64,000 nucleotides of DNA from Rhizobium sp. Q54. Its GTDB lineage: Bacteria > Pseudomonadota > Alphaproteobacteria > Micropepsales > Micropepsaceae. Position numbers and translations under genes: made by a program. The notes under the pieces are model-generated. The model was not told where the DNA came from and did not search any database. It saw only the letters and a program-made list of their open reading frames with translations. The first letter of the stretch is position 1. Each line of letters begins with the position of its first letter. The DNA lies in assembly GCA_945882615.1 (NCBI GenBank), contig CAMCWK010000009.1, forward strand, positions 22,524-86,523. The letters are read 5' to 3'. This document shows positions 52,919 through 61,723 of this stretch, piece by piece.

Positions 52919-54253
52919 TCAGGCGGCTTTCAGGCCTTTTGCGCTCGCTTGGCGAGCGCGCGACGCAAAGCCCTGATTCACTGGACTGTGGGGCTTGAGG
53001 GCCAGCCTTTCCTGGGCCAGCGCCTCGGCCAGGCCGCCCAGTTTGCCACGCAGCGCCGCTTCCATCAGCGTCCAGTCAATAATGTCGCGCTGGGCATGGC
53101 TGCCGCCAAAGCTACCCGCAATGAAGCGTGCGCCGTGCAGCAGAGCAGCCGCCTTTTCATGATCGCCGCGCCAGAAAGCCGCGAAGCCTTCCACCAGCGG
53201 CAGGGCTATGCGCTGGCCCCAGCGCGCGGCCTCCGACGTGCCGTCCTGGCGCAAGGCCGCGATGATTCTTTCGACATCGCCCTGCCGGCCCGCGCCGAGA
53301 TAGGCCATCACCGCATGCCAGTCATTGAAGGGATAGGTGCGGCCATCGGCATGGTGATCCCAGGCCGTCGCCAGTTCCTGCCAGCGTGTCCCGACGTCAT
53401 GGCCCGACAGGTGCAGGCGCCACAGCATCGCGCTGGCATCGATCATGTCCATCGCCACCATGGAGCGGTCCTGGCGGATCGGCCCGTCATAGAGCGCCAG
53501 CACTTCGTCGATCTGCCCGAGTTCGAGATGCCAGAGGGTACGGTGCCACCAGTTATGGACCTTGAAGAAATTGTCGTCGCCCGACCAGTGCGGCTCGCGC
53601 GCGATCATCCAGCCGATACCGTCCTGCGGGCGGCCCTGCATCTCCATCACATGGGCGACGGCGTGATGCGCCCAGCAATCCTGCGGATTGAGGTCCAGGG
53701 CGCGGCGGCCGGTTTCTTCGGCCCGCGCGTAATCGCCGCTTTCTTCCAGTCCAAAGGCATACATGCCCAGCAGGAAGGAATAGCCCGGCATGTCCGCATT
53801 CCACTGCGGCAGCACGCGCGCGATGCGGTCACGCAGGTTGCGGGCATTGGCGTGGAAGAAATCCGTCAGATGGCCCACCTGCAGCGCCAGAAGGTCTTGC
53901 GGGTAACGCATGTTGTGATGGTCCAGCGCCTGCGCCGCCATAGTCCATTCTCCCGCCAGGACATGACCGATCGCCGACACATGCGAAGCCTCACGGTCCG
54001 ACAGTTGCAAGGTCTTCGCCTTTGCCAGGATCACGCCAGCCTCTTTCGTCGCCGCCGGCTCGGTGGAGATGGCGTAGAGATGCGCCTTGGCGATATGGGC
54101 CATGGCGAAATCGGGGGCCAGGGCGATGGCCCGGTCGAGCGGCGCGAAGGGGTCGCCGCGATAGAGGTTAAAGGCCGTAACCGCCTGATCCAGCAGGCCT
54201 GCGGCCTCGGCCGTCGCGCCTGACAGAATGTTGCCGTGGCTGTCCGTAATCAT
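52919..54253 (-). CDS. TPR-containing protein (TTC38-like)
   Basis: 444 residues, helical throughout. Helix-pair repeats include RAIALAPDFAMAHIAKAHLYAI and GRRALDLNPQDCWAHHAVAHVME. WWHRTLWHLELG and SGDDNFFKVHN are typical of the TTC38 family found in bacteria and eukaryotes, whose function is unknown. No signal peptide. ATG at 54253. It diverges from the AraC regulator gene and lies 57 bases upstream of bioB on the same strand. Confidence 0.82.
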   Translation of the reverse strand: MITDSHGNILSGATAEAAGLLDQAVTAFNLYRGDPFAPLDRAIALAPDFAMAHIAKAHLYAISTEPAATKEAGVILAKAKTLQLSDREASHVSAIGHVLAGEWTMAAQALDHHNMRYPQDLLALQVGHLTDFFHANARNLRDRIARVLPQWNADMPGYSFLLGMYAFGLEESGDYARAEETGRRALDLNPQDCWAHHAVAHVMEMQGRPQDGIGWMIAREPHWSGDDNFFKVHNWWHRTLWHLELGQIDEVLALYDGPIRQDRSMVAMDMIDASAMLWRLHLSGHDVGTRWQELATAWDHHADGRTYPFNDWHAVMAYLGAGRQGDVERIIAALRQDGTSEAARWGQRIALPLVEGFAAFWRGDHEKAAALLHGARFIAGSFGGSHAQRDIIDWTLMEAALRGKLGGLAEALAQERLALKPHSPVNQGFASRARQASAKGLKAA

Positions 54254-54359
54254 GTCGCTTCCCCTATTGGCGGTGTAGGCTTTAGCCGGGCCGGACAGGC
54301 GGGGGAATGCGCGGAACGCCGGTTTGCTTGGCCGATCCGCCGAAGGGTACGACGGGGCG

Positions 54360-55310
54360 ATGGAGACATTTCAGGACATGCTGCGCGGCATGCGGCTGAC
54401 AGGCGGCGTCTTTCTGGAAGCCGAATGCACCGCGCCCTGGTTTGTCACCTCGCAGGTGACGCCCGAGGATTGCGCGCCCTTCGCGCGGGTGCCGCGCCAG
54501 ATCATCTCCTATCACTATGTCACCGCCGGCCAGATGCTGCTGAAGGTCAGCGGCGCGCCGCCGGTGACGGCGACGCAGGGCGAGATCGTGGTCCTGCCGC
54601 GCAACGATCCCCATGTCATCGGCAGCACGCTCAGCATTCCTCCGGCCGATGCCGGGCATCCGGTGAATTCCGATCCGCAAGCCGGGCTGGTCCGCCTGGA
54701 ATTCGGCGGCGGCGGGGCGCGCACCCACATCCTGTGCGGCTATCTGGGCGACGACATGCCTTACAATCCCGTGATCGCGATGCTGCCCGCGGTGCTCAAG
54801 CAGAATGTTGTGGAGGGCGCATCGGGAAGCTGGATCGAAGGCGCCTATCGCCAGGCGGCGAAGGAATTGTCGGAAGGACAGGCGGGCTCGCCCTTGTTTC
54901 TCGCCCGGCTGGCTGAGCTGTTGTTCCTGGAAGCGGTGCGCCGCTATCTCGCCGCCCAGCCGCCGGGCGGCGCCTGGCAGGCGGGGCTTGAGGACCAGAT
55001 GGTCGGGCGCGCGTTGGGGCTTCTTCACGGCCAGCTGGCGCGGCGCTGGACCACCGACGATCTGGCCCGGGAGATCGGCCTGTCGCGTTCGGCTTTCGCG
55101 GATCGATTCACCAAGGCGGTGGGCGAGCCGCCCATGCGCTATCTCTCCCGCCAGCGCCTCGCCCATGCCTGTCTTTTGCTGAAGGACAGCACCGCCAGTG
55201 TCGCCAGCATCGCCTATGAAGTGGGGTACGAATCCGAAGCCGCATTCAGCCGGGCTTTCCGCCGCGAACAGGGCGCGCCGCCCGCGACATGGCGGGAACA
55301 GGCCGGGTAA
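54360..55310 (+). CDS. AraC-family transcriptional regulator
   Basis: 316 residues. The N-terminal half is an AraC-type cupin (about 10-190). The C-terminal double helix-turn-helix (about 215-310) has DLAREIGLSRSAFADRFTKAVG and VASIAYEVGYESEAAFSRAFRR. ATG at 54360 (METFQDM) is chosen over an in-frame upstream start. Targets are unknown. It is divergent from the TPR gene, a possible regulatory link. Confidence 0.88.
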   Translation: METFQDMLRGMRLTGGVFLEAECTAPWFVTSQVTPEDCAPFARVPRQIISYHYVTAGQMLLKVSGAPPVTATQGEIVVLPRNDPHVIGSTLSIPPADAGHPVNSDPQAGLVRLEFGGGGARTHILCGYLGDDMPYNPVIAMLPAVLKQNVVEGASGSWIEGAYRQAAKELSEGQAGSPLFLARLAELLFLEAVRRYLAAQPPGGAWQAGLEDQMVGRALGLLHGQLARRWTTDDLAREIGLSRSAFADRFTKAVGEPPMRYLSRQRLAHACLLLKDSTASVASIAYEVGYESEAAFSRAFRREQGAPPATWREQAG

Positions 55311-55355
55311 AAGGGTGGCGGGGCAGGAAAAAAACCGCTAAACCGCCCGGCCTGT

Positions 55356-55439
55356 GCCCCAGTGGTGGAATGGTAGACGCGGCAGACTCAAAATCTGTTG
55401 CCGCAAGGCGTGCTGGTTCAAGTCCGGCCTGGGGCACCA
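55356..55439 (+). tRNA. tRNA-Leu (anticodon CAA)
   Basis: Acceptor GCCCCAG pairs with CTGGGGC, then A and encoded CCA. The anticodon stem GCAGA/TCTGT has the loop CTCAAAA, anticodon CAA, which reads TTG codons. A long variable arm (TGCCGCAAGGCGT) marks it as leucine type. The segment GGCCTGGGGCAC from its 3' end recurs at 55516-55527. Confidence 0.96.
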
Positions 55440-55604
55440 CTCGCTTCGCTCATGGCGCCCCATGCCTGTTGTTTAAATGGTCCGTCCTCGCGGCTTCGCC
55501 GCTGCGGGCGGACGGGGCCTGGGGCACTTTCATCTGCTTTCATGGCGCGGTTGTTTCCCAATCCGCGATACCCTAGCCTCCCGTTCAAAATCGGGGAGAA
55601 AACC

Positions 55605-56141
55605 ATGCGCAATATCGCACTTGTTCTGGCCGCTTCGTTGGCCGCCACATCGGCCCTGGCGCAGCCTTTGCCCGCGCCCGCCAGCTATCCGCCGGTGACC
55701 GGCGACAAGGGCGTGATCGCCACCCATGCCCTGTCCATGGAGCTGGCCGGCCGCATCGCCCATGCCGCAATCGATCAGTGCCGCAAGATGGGGTTCCGCA
55801 CCACCATCGCCGTGCTCGATGCCTCCGGCGCCATGAAGGTGTTCCTGCGCGATGACGGCACGGGGCCGCACACCATCGGCCTGGCGCGCGACAAGGCCTA
55901 TACCGCCATCACCCTGGCCAACCGTTTCGCCACCTCCGGCACCTTCGCCACGGCGCGCAATTCGACGCTGGGTTCGCCCAAGACCAATATCGAGGGTGTG
56001 GTCGGTGTCGCCGGCGGCGTGCCGATCAAATATCGCGGCCAGACGATCGGCGGCATCGGCTCGTCGGGCGCGGTGGGCGGCGACAAGGACGAAATCTGCT
56101 CGCAAGCCGGGATTGATGCCGTCGCCGACCAGCTCAAATAG
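55605..56141 (+). CDS. Exported GlcG/HbpS-family heme-binding-like protein
   Basis: 178 residues. Signal peptide MRNIALVLAASLAATSALAQ, then a GlcG/HbpS domain: CRKMGFRTTIAVLDASGAMK, FLRDDGTGPHTIGLARDKAYTA and GGVPIKYRGQTIGGIGSSGA with a DEICSQAGI end. ATG at 55605 has GGGGAGAA upstream. It is the periplasmic counterpart of the cytosolic family member at 31314. A heme or small-molecule binding role is inferred from the family. Its stop lies within the start region of the GNAT gene. Confidence 0.87.
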   Translation: MRNIALVLAASLAATSALAQPLPAPASYPPVTGDKGVIATHALSMELAGRIAHAAIDQCRKMGFRTTIAVLDASGAMKVFLRDDGTGPHTIGLARDKAYTAITLANRFATSGTFATARNSTLGSPKTNIEGVVGVAGGVPIKYRGQTIGGIGSSGAVGGDKDEICSQAGIDAVADQLK

Positions 56142-56610
56142 TTTTTCCATCAGTGCGGCGCGCAGCCGGGCCGAGATGACCGCCACGGCGGCGCTGTTTC
56201 GCGCCTATGCCGCGTCACTCAACATCGACCTGACGCCGCAGGGATTCACGAAAGAAGTGGATGCCCTGCCGGGCGTGTACGGCCCGCCGGGCGGCGAACT
56301 GATTTTGGCCAAGCGCGGCGACCATGTGCTGGGCTGTATTGCGATCAAGCCGCTGGAGCCGCCGCACACCTGCGAAATCAAGCGACTGTTCGTCCGCGAA
56401 CAGGCGCGCGGCATCGGGGTGGGCAAGGCGCTGGTGGAGGCGGCGATCGAGGCGGCGGGCAGACTGGGCTATGCTGAGATCAAGCTGGATACCCTGCCGC
56501 AGATGCAAGGCGCCATCGCGCTCTATCAGAAATGCGGCTTTGCGCCCATCGCGGCCTATGGCAGCCATCCCTATCCAGGTCTGCTGTGTCTGGGAAAGGC
56601 GCTGACATGA
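56116..56610 (+). CDS. GNAT-family N-acetyltransferase
   Basis: About 164 residues. Motif A is VREQARGIGVGKALVEAAI, the acetyl-CoA binding segment, followed by YAEIKLDTLPQM and the LYQKCGFAPI end. I place the start at ATG 56116, inside the preceding gene. The FSISAARSRAEMTATAALFRAY stretch supplies the first beta-strand and helix of the GNAT fold. An ATG at 56176 would remove that strand. The acceptor is unknown. Confidence 0.83.
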   Translation: MPSPTSSNSFSISAARSRAEMTATAALFRAYAASLNIDLTPQGFTKEVDALPGVYGPPGGELILAKRGDHVLGCIAIKPLEPPHTCEIKRLFVREQARGIGVGKALVEAAIEAAGRLGYAEIKLDTLPQMQGAIALYQKCGFAPIAAYGSHPYPGLLCLGKALT

Positions 56611-56612
56611 AA

Positions 56613-56640
56613 AAACGGCGCCCGGTGAGGGGCGCCGTTT
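56613..56640. terminator. Bidirectional hairpin terminator
   Basis: AAACGGCGCCC (56613-56623) and GGGCGCCGTTT (56630-56640) form a perfect 11-bp stem with a six-base loop. On the minus strand it ends in TTTTTT, on the plus strand in TTTCTTTC. It separates the convergent GNAT and RcnB-like genes and can serve both. Confidence 0.88.
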
Positions 56641-56659
56641 CTTTCAGTAAACCGCCAGA

Positions 56660-57031
56660 CTAGCGGCCGTTGGCCATGATCAAAGCGGCGATCAGGCCGG
56701 TTGCGGCGGCAGCGAGGACATAATTGTTGTCCACCCGGCGCCACTCATAACCACGCGGCGGCCGCTGCAGCTTGTGGCGGCGATAGTCGATGCGCTGACC
56801 GCGATTCCAGTCATGACGCTCGATCCGTCCACCCTTGCGCCAGCCACGGTGACCATAATTGTCATGGCCGCGATTGTTCATGCTGGGCCCACGGCGGTCA
56901 TCGCGACGGTCGACCTGGCGCTCGTAACGATTGTTGTCGCTGCGATTGCCATTCCACCCTTGCGCGAAGGCTTCGCTCATGGGGGCCGCCAGCATCAGGA
57001 TGGCGGCGGCAGTGGTGAGAAACTTTTTCAT
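56660..57031 (-). CDS. RcnB-family periplasmic protein
   Basis: 123 residues with a signal peptide (..PMSEAFAQ). The middle is a low-complexity, Arg/Asn/His/Gly-rich stretch (NRSDNNRYERQVDRRDDRR and RGHDNYGHRGW). The end has the RcnB domain PPRGYEWRRVDNNYVLAAAATG. RcnB relatives take part in nickel/cobalt homeostasis in E. coli, but in alphaproteobacteria they are numerous and mostly uncharacterised. ATG at 57031. Confidence 0.82.
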   Translation of the reverse strand: MKKFLTTAAAILMLAAPMSEAFAQGWNGNRSDNNRYERQVDRRDDRRGPSMNNRGHDNYGHRGWRKGGRIERHDWNRGQRIDYRRHKLQRPPRGYEWRRVDNNYVLAAAATGLIAALIMANGR

Positions 57032-57169
57032 TGGGGTACCTTTCTGTTCGTACCGTTTACGAGCAAAAAGATAGGATTTTCGCGCTGAACCCAGTGTGAA
57101 TAGACCTGGCAGGAAGCCGTCAGGCCGTGTCTCAGAGTGTGTCGGTGTGTCGGGGTTAAGGGCGCGGCC

Positions 57170-57952
57170 TCACGCCGCCGTCCATCCACCGTCTATAGAT
57201 ATGATGCTGCCAGTGATCGAACGCGCCATGTCGCCCGCCAGATAGAGTGCCAGCGCCGCCACTTCATCCACCGTCACGAACTGCTTGGTGGGCTGGGCGT
57301 GCAGCAGCACATCATTGATCACCTGTTCGCGGCTCAACCCGCGCGCCGCCATGGTGTCGGGTATCTGACGTTCCACCAGCGGGGTCCAGACATAGCCGGG
57401 ACAGATGGCGTTGGCGGTGATGCCGAAGGTGGCGGTTTCCAGCGCCACGCTTTTGGTGAAGCCGGCGATACCGTGCTTGGCGGCGACATAGGCCGACTTG
57501 AAGGGCGAAGCGATCAGCGCATGGGCGGATGCGGTGTTGATGATGCGGCCCCATTTTTTCGCCTTCATGCCGGGGATGGCAGCCCGGGTGGCGTAAAAGG
57601 CGGATGACATATTAATGGCGACGATCTGCTCCCACTTCTCGGGCGGGAATTCCTCGACCGGTGAGACGAACTGGATTCCGGCATTGTTGACCAGGATATC
57701 GACCGAGCCCAGCTGGGCGATGGCGTCCTGCACCATGGCTTGCGTCTGGTCGCCCTTGCTCATGTCGGCGCCGGAATAGATCGCGGTGACGCCGAATTCG
57801 GTTTCGATGTCACTGCGCTCCTTCTCGATCGCGGCCTTGTCGCCAAAACCGTTGAGGCAGACATTCGCGCCTTCCTTGGCATAGGCGCGGGCGATGGCCA
57901 GCCCGATCCCCGAGGTTGAGCCGGTGACGAGGGCGACTTTGCCTTTGAGCAT
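57170..57952 (-). CDS. 3-Hydroxybutyrate dehydrogenase
   Basis: 260 residues of SDR. VTGSTSGIGLAIARAYAKEG (9-28) and LNGFGD are typical of D-3-hydroxybutyrate dehydrogenases, with NNAG at 89-92, S142, Y155 and K159 as catalytic residues. It oxidises (R)-3-hydroxybutyrate to acetoacetate with NAD during polyhydroxybutyrate breakdown. GGAG precedes the ATG at 57952. It diverges from a DUF3734 patatin gene, an arrangement often seen in alphaproteobacteria. Confidence 0.9.
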   Translation of the reverse strand: MLKGKVALVTGSTSGIGLAIARAYAKEGANVCLNGFGDKAAIEKERSDIETEFGVTAIYSGADMSKGDQTQAMVQDAIAQLGSVDILVNNAGIQFVSPVEEFPPEKWEQIVAINMSSAFYATRAAIPGMKAKKWGRIINTASAHALIASPFKSAYVAAKHGIAGFTKSVALETATFGITANAICPGYVWTPLVERQIPDTMAARGLSREQVINDVLLHAQPTKQFVTVDEVAALALYLAGDMARSITGSIISIDGGWTAA

Positions 57953-58073
57953 GGGAAATCTCCAGGAAAGGGGTATCGGCATTCAGCCTGACACGGCAAT
58001 GTCACAGGGTGAATGCGGCCTCATGTAGCGAAGTATAGGCCGCGAGCAGGCGAAAACGATCCCAAAACCGGCT

Positions 58074-59264
58074 ATGATTCGAACCGTGGACCACAAACCC
58101 ATCCATCCCCCGGGGCATCCCGCAGGCCACCGCTACGATCCGATCCCGCGTCCCGAAGGCTGCGGCCGCATTGCGCTGGTGCTGCAGGGCGGCGGCGCCT
58201 TGGGCGCCTATCAGTCGGGTGTCTATCAGGCGCTGCACGAAGCGGGGCTGGAGCCGGACTGGGTATCGGGCGTTTCCATCGGCGCCATCAATGCGGCGCT
58301 GATCGCCGGCAACCCGCCGGATCGACGGCTGGCGGCGGTATGCGAATTCTGGGATCGCGTCACCGACCGCACCATCTGGCCCTACACCCCTGATGGCGAC
58401 ATTTTCCGTCAGACCCGCAACACCGTATCGGCGCTGACCACGGCGCTGTTCGGCCAACCCGGCCTGTTCAAGCCGCACAAGATCAATCCCTGGTTCCTGC
58501 CGGCCGGCAACAAGGACGCCACGAGTTTTTACGACAACAGCCTGATGCGCGAGACGCTGGAAGAGCTTGTGGATTTCGAGATCCTCAATTCCGGGCCGGT
58601 GCATTTTTCGGTGGGCACAGTCAATGTCGTGACCGGAAACTTCCATTTCTTCGACAATCGCAGGGAGGAAATCCGCGTCGAGCATATCCTGGCCAGCGGC
58701 GCTCTGCCGCCGGCCTTTCCCATGGTGCAGATTGGAACGGACTATTTCTGGGACGGCGGCATCGTCTCCAACACGCCCCTGTCCCATCTTTTGGCCCAGG
58801 ATGACGATCGCAACTCCCTGGTGTTCCAGGTGGATCTGTTCAGCGCCCGCGGGGCTTTGCCGCGCACCATGGCCGATGTGCTGGGCCGCCATAAGGACAT
58901 TCTCTATTCCTCGCGCACCCGCCAGGTGACGGACAGTTTCGCCCGCCTGCAGCGCTGGAAGAATCGCTGCTATGACGCGTTGATGAAAGTGCCGGAGGGC
59001 GATCTGACCGAGGAAGACCGCGCGCTTCGCGACAAGCTGGCGGTGCTGCCGCGCGCCACCATTCTGCAGATGATCTATCAGCAGAAATCCTATGAGGGGA
59101 ATGCGCGCGATTACGAGTTCTCGCCCGATTCGATGCACGAGCATTGGAAGAACGGGCATGAGGACACGGTGCGCTCGCTCAAGCGCAAGGACTGGCTGGC
59201 GATGCCGCCCAAGCATGTGGGTGTGGTGACCCATGACGTGCATCGTGACAATGAAGGCCGCTGA
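58074..59264 (+). CDS. Patatin-like phospholipase with DUF3734 C-terminus
   Basis: 396 residues. LQGGGALGAYQSGVY is the oxyanion loop, S68 in GVSIGA is the nucleophile and D227 in FWDGGIVSN the catalytic aspartate. The C-terminal third (about 280-390) with QKSYEGNARDYEFSP is the DUF3734 extension. Such proteins sit beside 3-hydroxybutyrate dehydrogenases and are thought to act on lipids or on polymer granules, which is unproven. It overlaps the MFS gene downstream. Confidence 0.9.
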   Translation: MIRTVDHKPIHPPGHPAGHRYDPIPRPEGCGRIALVLQGGGALGAYQSGVYQALHEAGLEPDWVSGVSIGAINAALIAGNPPDRRLAAVCEFWDRVTDRTIWPYTPDGDIFRQTRNTVSALTTALFGQPGLFKPHKINPWFLPAGNKDATSFYDNSLMRETLEELVDFEILNSGPVHFSVGTVNVVTGNFHFFDNRREEIRVEHILASGALPPAFPMVQIGTDYFWDGGIVSNTPLSHLLAQDDDRNSLVFQVDLFSARGALPRTMADVLGRHKDILYSSRTRQVTDSFARLQRWKNRCYDALMKVPEGDLTEEDRALRDKLAVLPRATILQMIYQQKSYEGNARDYEFSPDSMHEHWKNGHEDTVRSLKRKDWLAMPPKHVGVVTHDVHRDNEGR

Positions 59265-60627
59265 CGCCGCGTCCATTGCCGGTCGGCTGGAACGGCTTCC
59301 TCCCACCCGGGGTTTCTGGCGCCGCATCACCTTCCTGTCGCTGGGCGGTTTCTTTGAATTCTACGACCTGTTCCTGGCCGCCTATGTCGCGCCGGGGCTG
59401 GTGCGCAGCGGCATCTATACCAGCACCACGTCGGATTTTTTCGGCAACACCGGCATCGCCGGGTTCGTCGCCTCTTTCTTCCTGGGCCTGTTCGTCGGCA
59501 CCTTCCTGTTCAGCTACGTCGCCGACCGACTGGGGCGGCGGACCATCTTCACAGTCTCGCTGCTCTGGTATGCGGGTGCTTCGGTGATCATGGCGTTCCA
59601 GCAGGATGCCTTCAGCCTCAACCTGTGGCGGTTCATCTGCGGCATCGGCATCGGCGTCGAGCTGGTGACGATAGACACCTATATCGCCGAGCTTTCACCG
59701 CCCAAGACGCGCGGCCGCGCCTTTGCTTATTCCAACATCATCCAGTTTTCCGCCATTCCGGTGGTGGCCCTGCTGGGCTGGCTGCTGGTGCCGCACACCT
59801 TTTTCGGCATCGAGGGCTGGCGGTTTGTGATCCTGGCCGGTTCGGTGGGCGCGCTGCTGGCATTTTTCGTGCGGCGGAATTTGCCCGAAAGCCCGCGCTG
59901 GCTTGCCACACACGATCGCGCCCAGGAAGCCGAAGCGATCGTGGAGTCCTGGGAAGTCGAAGCGCGGCTGGCTGGTGCCCAGCTTGCCGAGCCGGTCCCG
60001 CATGTTGTGCCGGAGGGCAAAGGTTCCTTTTGGGAAATCTGGAGTGCCGCCTATCGCGGCCGCACAATCATGCTGATCGCCTTCAACCTGTTCCGGGCGG
60101 CCGGCTATTACGGTTTCGCCAGCTGGATGCCGACGCTGTTGATTGCCAGTGGCGTCGGCGTGACCAAGAGTCTGGGCTACACGTTTATTATAGCCATCGC
60201 CGCACCCTTCGGGCCGCTGCTGGGGCTGTTGTTCAGCGACCAGGTCGAACGCAAATGGATCATTGCCGGTTCGGCCCTGGCCACGGTCGCGGTCGGCCTG
60301 GCCTTTACCCAGGCGCACAGCATGTTCGCCATCCTTGCCTGCGGCGTCGGGCTGACCTTGCTCAACAATATCCTGTCCTTCGCCTATCACGGCTATCAGC
60401 CCGAACTGTTCCCCACCCGCATCCGCGCCCGCGCCGTGGGCTTCGTCTATTCCTTCTCGCGCATCTCCACCACCTTCAGCGCTTTCGTCATCGCCTTCCT
60501 GCTGCGCGAGTTCGGCGCGCCGGGCGTGTTTGTCTTCATCGCCGGCTGCATGGCCATGGTGGCGCTGGTGATCGCGCTGTTCGGGCCCAAAACCCATGGA
60601 TTGGCGCTGGAAAAGATTTCGCAATGA
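59251..60627 (+). CDS. MFS transporter (sugar/metabolite:H+ symporter type)
   Basis: About 458 residues with twelve helices. VADRLGRRTIF after helix 2 is the MFS loop motif and VELVTIDTYIAELSPPKTRGRA after helix 4 is typical of sugar porter and MHS subgroups. ATG at 59251 is chosen; ATG at 59233 is also in frame. It overlaps the patatin stop and its own stop overlaps rlmJ (ATGA). Substrate is unknown; a hydroxybutyrate or organic acid is a fair guess from its neighbours. Confidence 0.86.
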   Translation: MKAADAASIAGRLERLPPTRGFWRRITFLSLGGFFEFYDLFLAAYVAPGLVRSGIYTSTTSDFFGNTGIAGFVASFFLGLFVGTFLFSYVADRLGRRTIFTVSLLWYAGASVIMAFQQDAFSLNLWRFICGIGIGVELVTIDTYIAELSPPKTRGRAFAYSNIIQFSAIPVVALLGWLLVPHTFFGIEGWRFVILAGSVGALLAFFVRRNLPESPRWLATHDRAQEAEAIVESWEVEARLAGAQLAEPVPHVVPEGKGSFWEIWSAAYRGRTIMLIAFNLFRAAGYYGFASWMPTLLIASGVGVTKSLGYTFIIAIAAPFGPLLGLLFSDQVERKWIIAGSALATVAVGLAFTQAHSMFAILACGVGLTLLNNILSFAYHGYQPELFPTRIRARAVGFVYSFSRISTTFSAFVIAFLLREFGAPGVFVFIAGCMAMVALVIALFGPKTHGLALEKISQ

Positions 60628-61439
60628 ACTACCGCCACGGCTATCACGCCGGAAACTTCGCGGACGTGGTCAAGCATGTGGCGCTGGTCGCCATCCTGCA
60701 GCATCTGAAAAGGAAGGATTCCGCCTTCGCGGTGGTGGACAGCCATGCCGGACGCGGCATCTATGATCTGACCGGCGCGGAAGCTGCCAAGACCGGTGAA
60801 GCGCGGGGCGGTGTCGCGCGGCTGATGGATCTGACAGGCGACATGCCGCCCGCTTTGACGACCTATCTGGATATGGTGAAGGAAAGTGGCCCCACGCGTT
60901 ATCCCGGCTCGCCCTTGCTGGCGGCCCGGCTGCTGCGCGCCCAGGATCGCCTGATCGCGATCGAAAAACATCGCGAAGAATTCGCCGCGCTGCAGGACGC
61001 CTTGTCACCCTACCGCAATGCGGTGGCAGAACTGGGCGATGGCTATGCACGCAGCCTCAAGCTGTTGCCGCCGCCTGCGCGGCGCGGACTGGTGGTGATC
61101 GATCCGCCCTTTGAAGCGGCCGACGAGTTTGAAAGTCTGGCGCGCGCCATCGGCGCGGGGTCGCGCAAGTTCGCCAACGGCATTTTCCTCGTCTGGTATC
61201 CCATCAAGTCGCAGGCCGCCGCCGACGCCTTTACCGGTGAGGTGCTGGGGGGCGGGGTGCAAAAAGCCCTGACTGTTGAAACGCAGATTTCCGCCCCGGA
61301 AGGCAAGCTCCACCGCGCCGGACTGCTGGTGATCAATCCGCCCTATGGCTTCGATGCCGAGATGCACACCGCGGCGGAAATAATCGCCGCGCCATTGCGC
61401 GCCGATATCGCCGTCAAATGGCGGGCCGGGGGCCCTTAA
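60624..61439 (+). CDS. rlmJ: 23S rRNA (adenine-2030-N6)-methyltransferase RlmJ
   Basis: 271 residues. MNYRHGYHAGNFADVVKH is the family's invariant N-terminus. DSHAGRGIYDL binds SAM, DPPFE is the N6-adenine methyltransferase catalytic motif, and LVINPPYG ends the domain. It methylates a single adenine in 23S rRNA. Start overlaps the MFS stop, so it is translated from the same mRNA, a pairing without obvious functional sense. Confidence 0.93.
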   Translation: MNYRHGYHAGNFADVVKHVALVAILQHLKRKDSAFAVVDSHAGRGIYDLTGAEAAKTGEARGGVARLMDLTGDMPPALTTYLDMVKESGPTRYPGSPLLAARLLRAQDRLIAIEKHREEFAALQDALSPYRNAVAELGDGYARSLKLLPPPARRGLVVIDPPFEAADEFESLARAIGAGSRKFANGIFLVWYPIKSQAAADAFTGEVLGGGVQKALTVETQISAPEGKLHRAGLLVINPPYGFDAEMHTAAEIIAAPLRADIAVKWRAGGP

Positions 61440-61504
61440 GCCGTTGAAATCACGGGGCGGAAAACACCTTGCCTTGCAGCCCCACCTCCCTTATCACCGC
61501 CGGC

Positions 61505-61594
61505 GGACAGGTGGTCGAGTGGTCGATGGCACCGCACTCGAAATGCGGCATACCTGCAAGGGTATCGTGGGTTCGAATCCCACCCTGTCCGCCA
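61505..61594 (+). tRNA. tRNA-Ser (anticodon CGA)
   Basis: Acceptor GGACAGG pairs with CCTGTCC, then G and encoded CCA. Anticodon stem CCGCA/TGCGG holds CTCGAAA, anticodon CGA, which reads TCG. The long variable arm (CATACCTGCAAGGGTATCG) is serine type. Genes beyond it have a slightly different base composition. Confidence 0.96.
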
Positions 61595-61723
61595 ATTTAG
61601 CTCCGGCTGTCTCCGCGGTTCTGCCCATTGCCGAGGAGCCGCGACCAAGCAGGAAGGTGCCCTCGCCTTTGAGACTTCGCTGGTTTAGCCTGAATGTAGA
61701 TCCTCGCTAAAGGTTACACCAAA

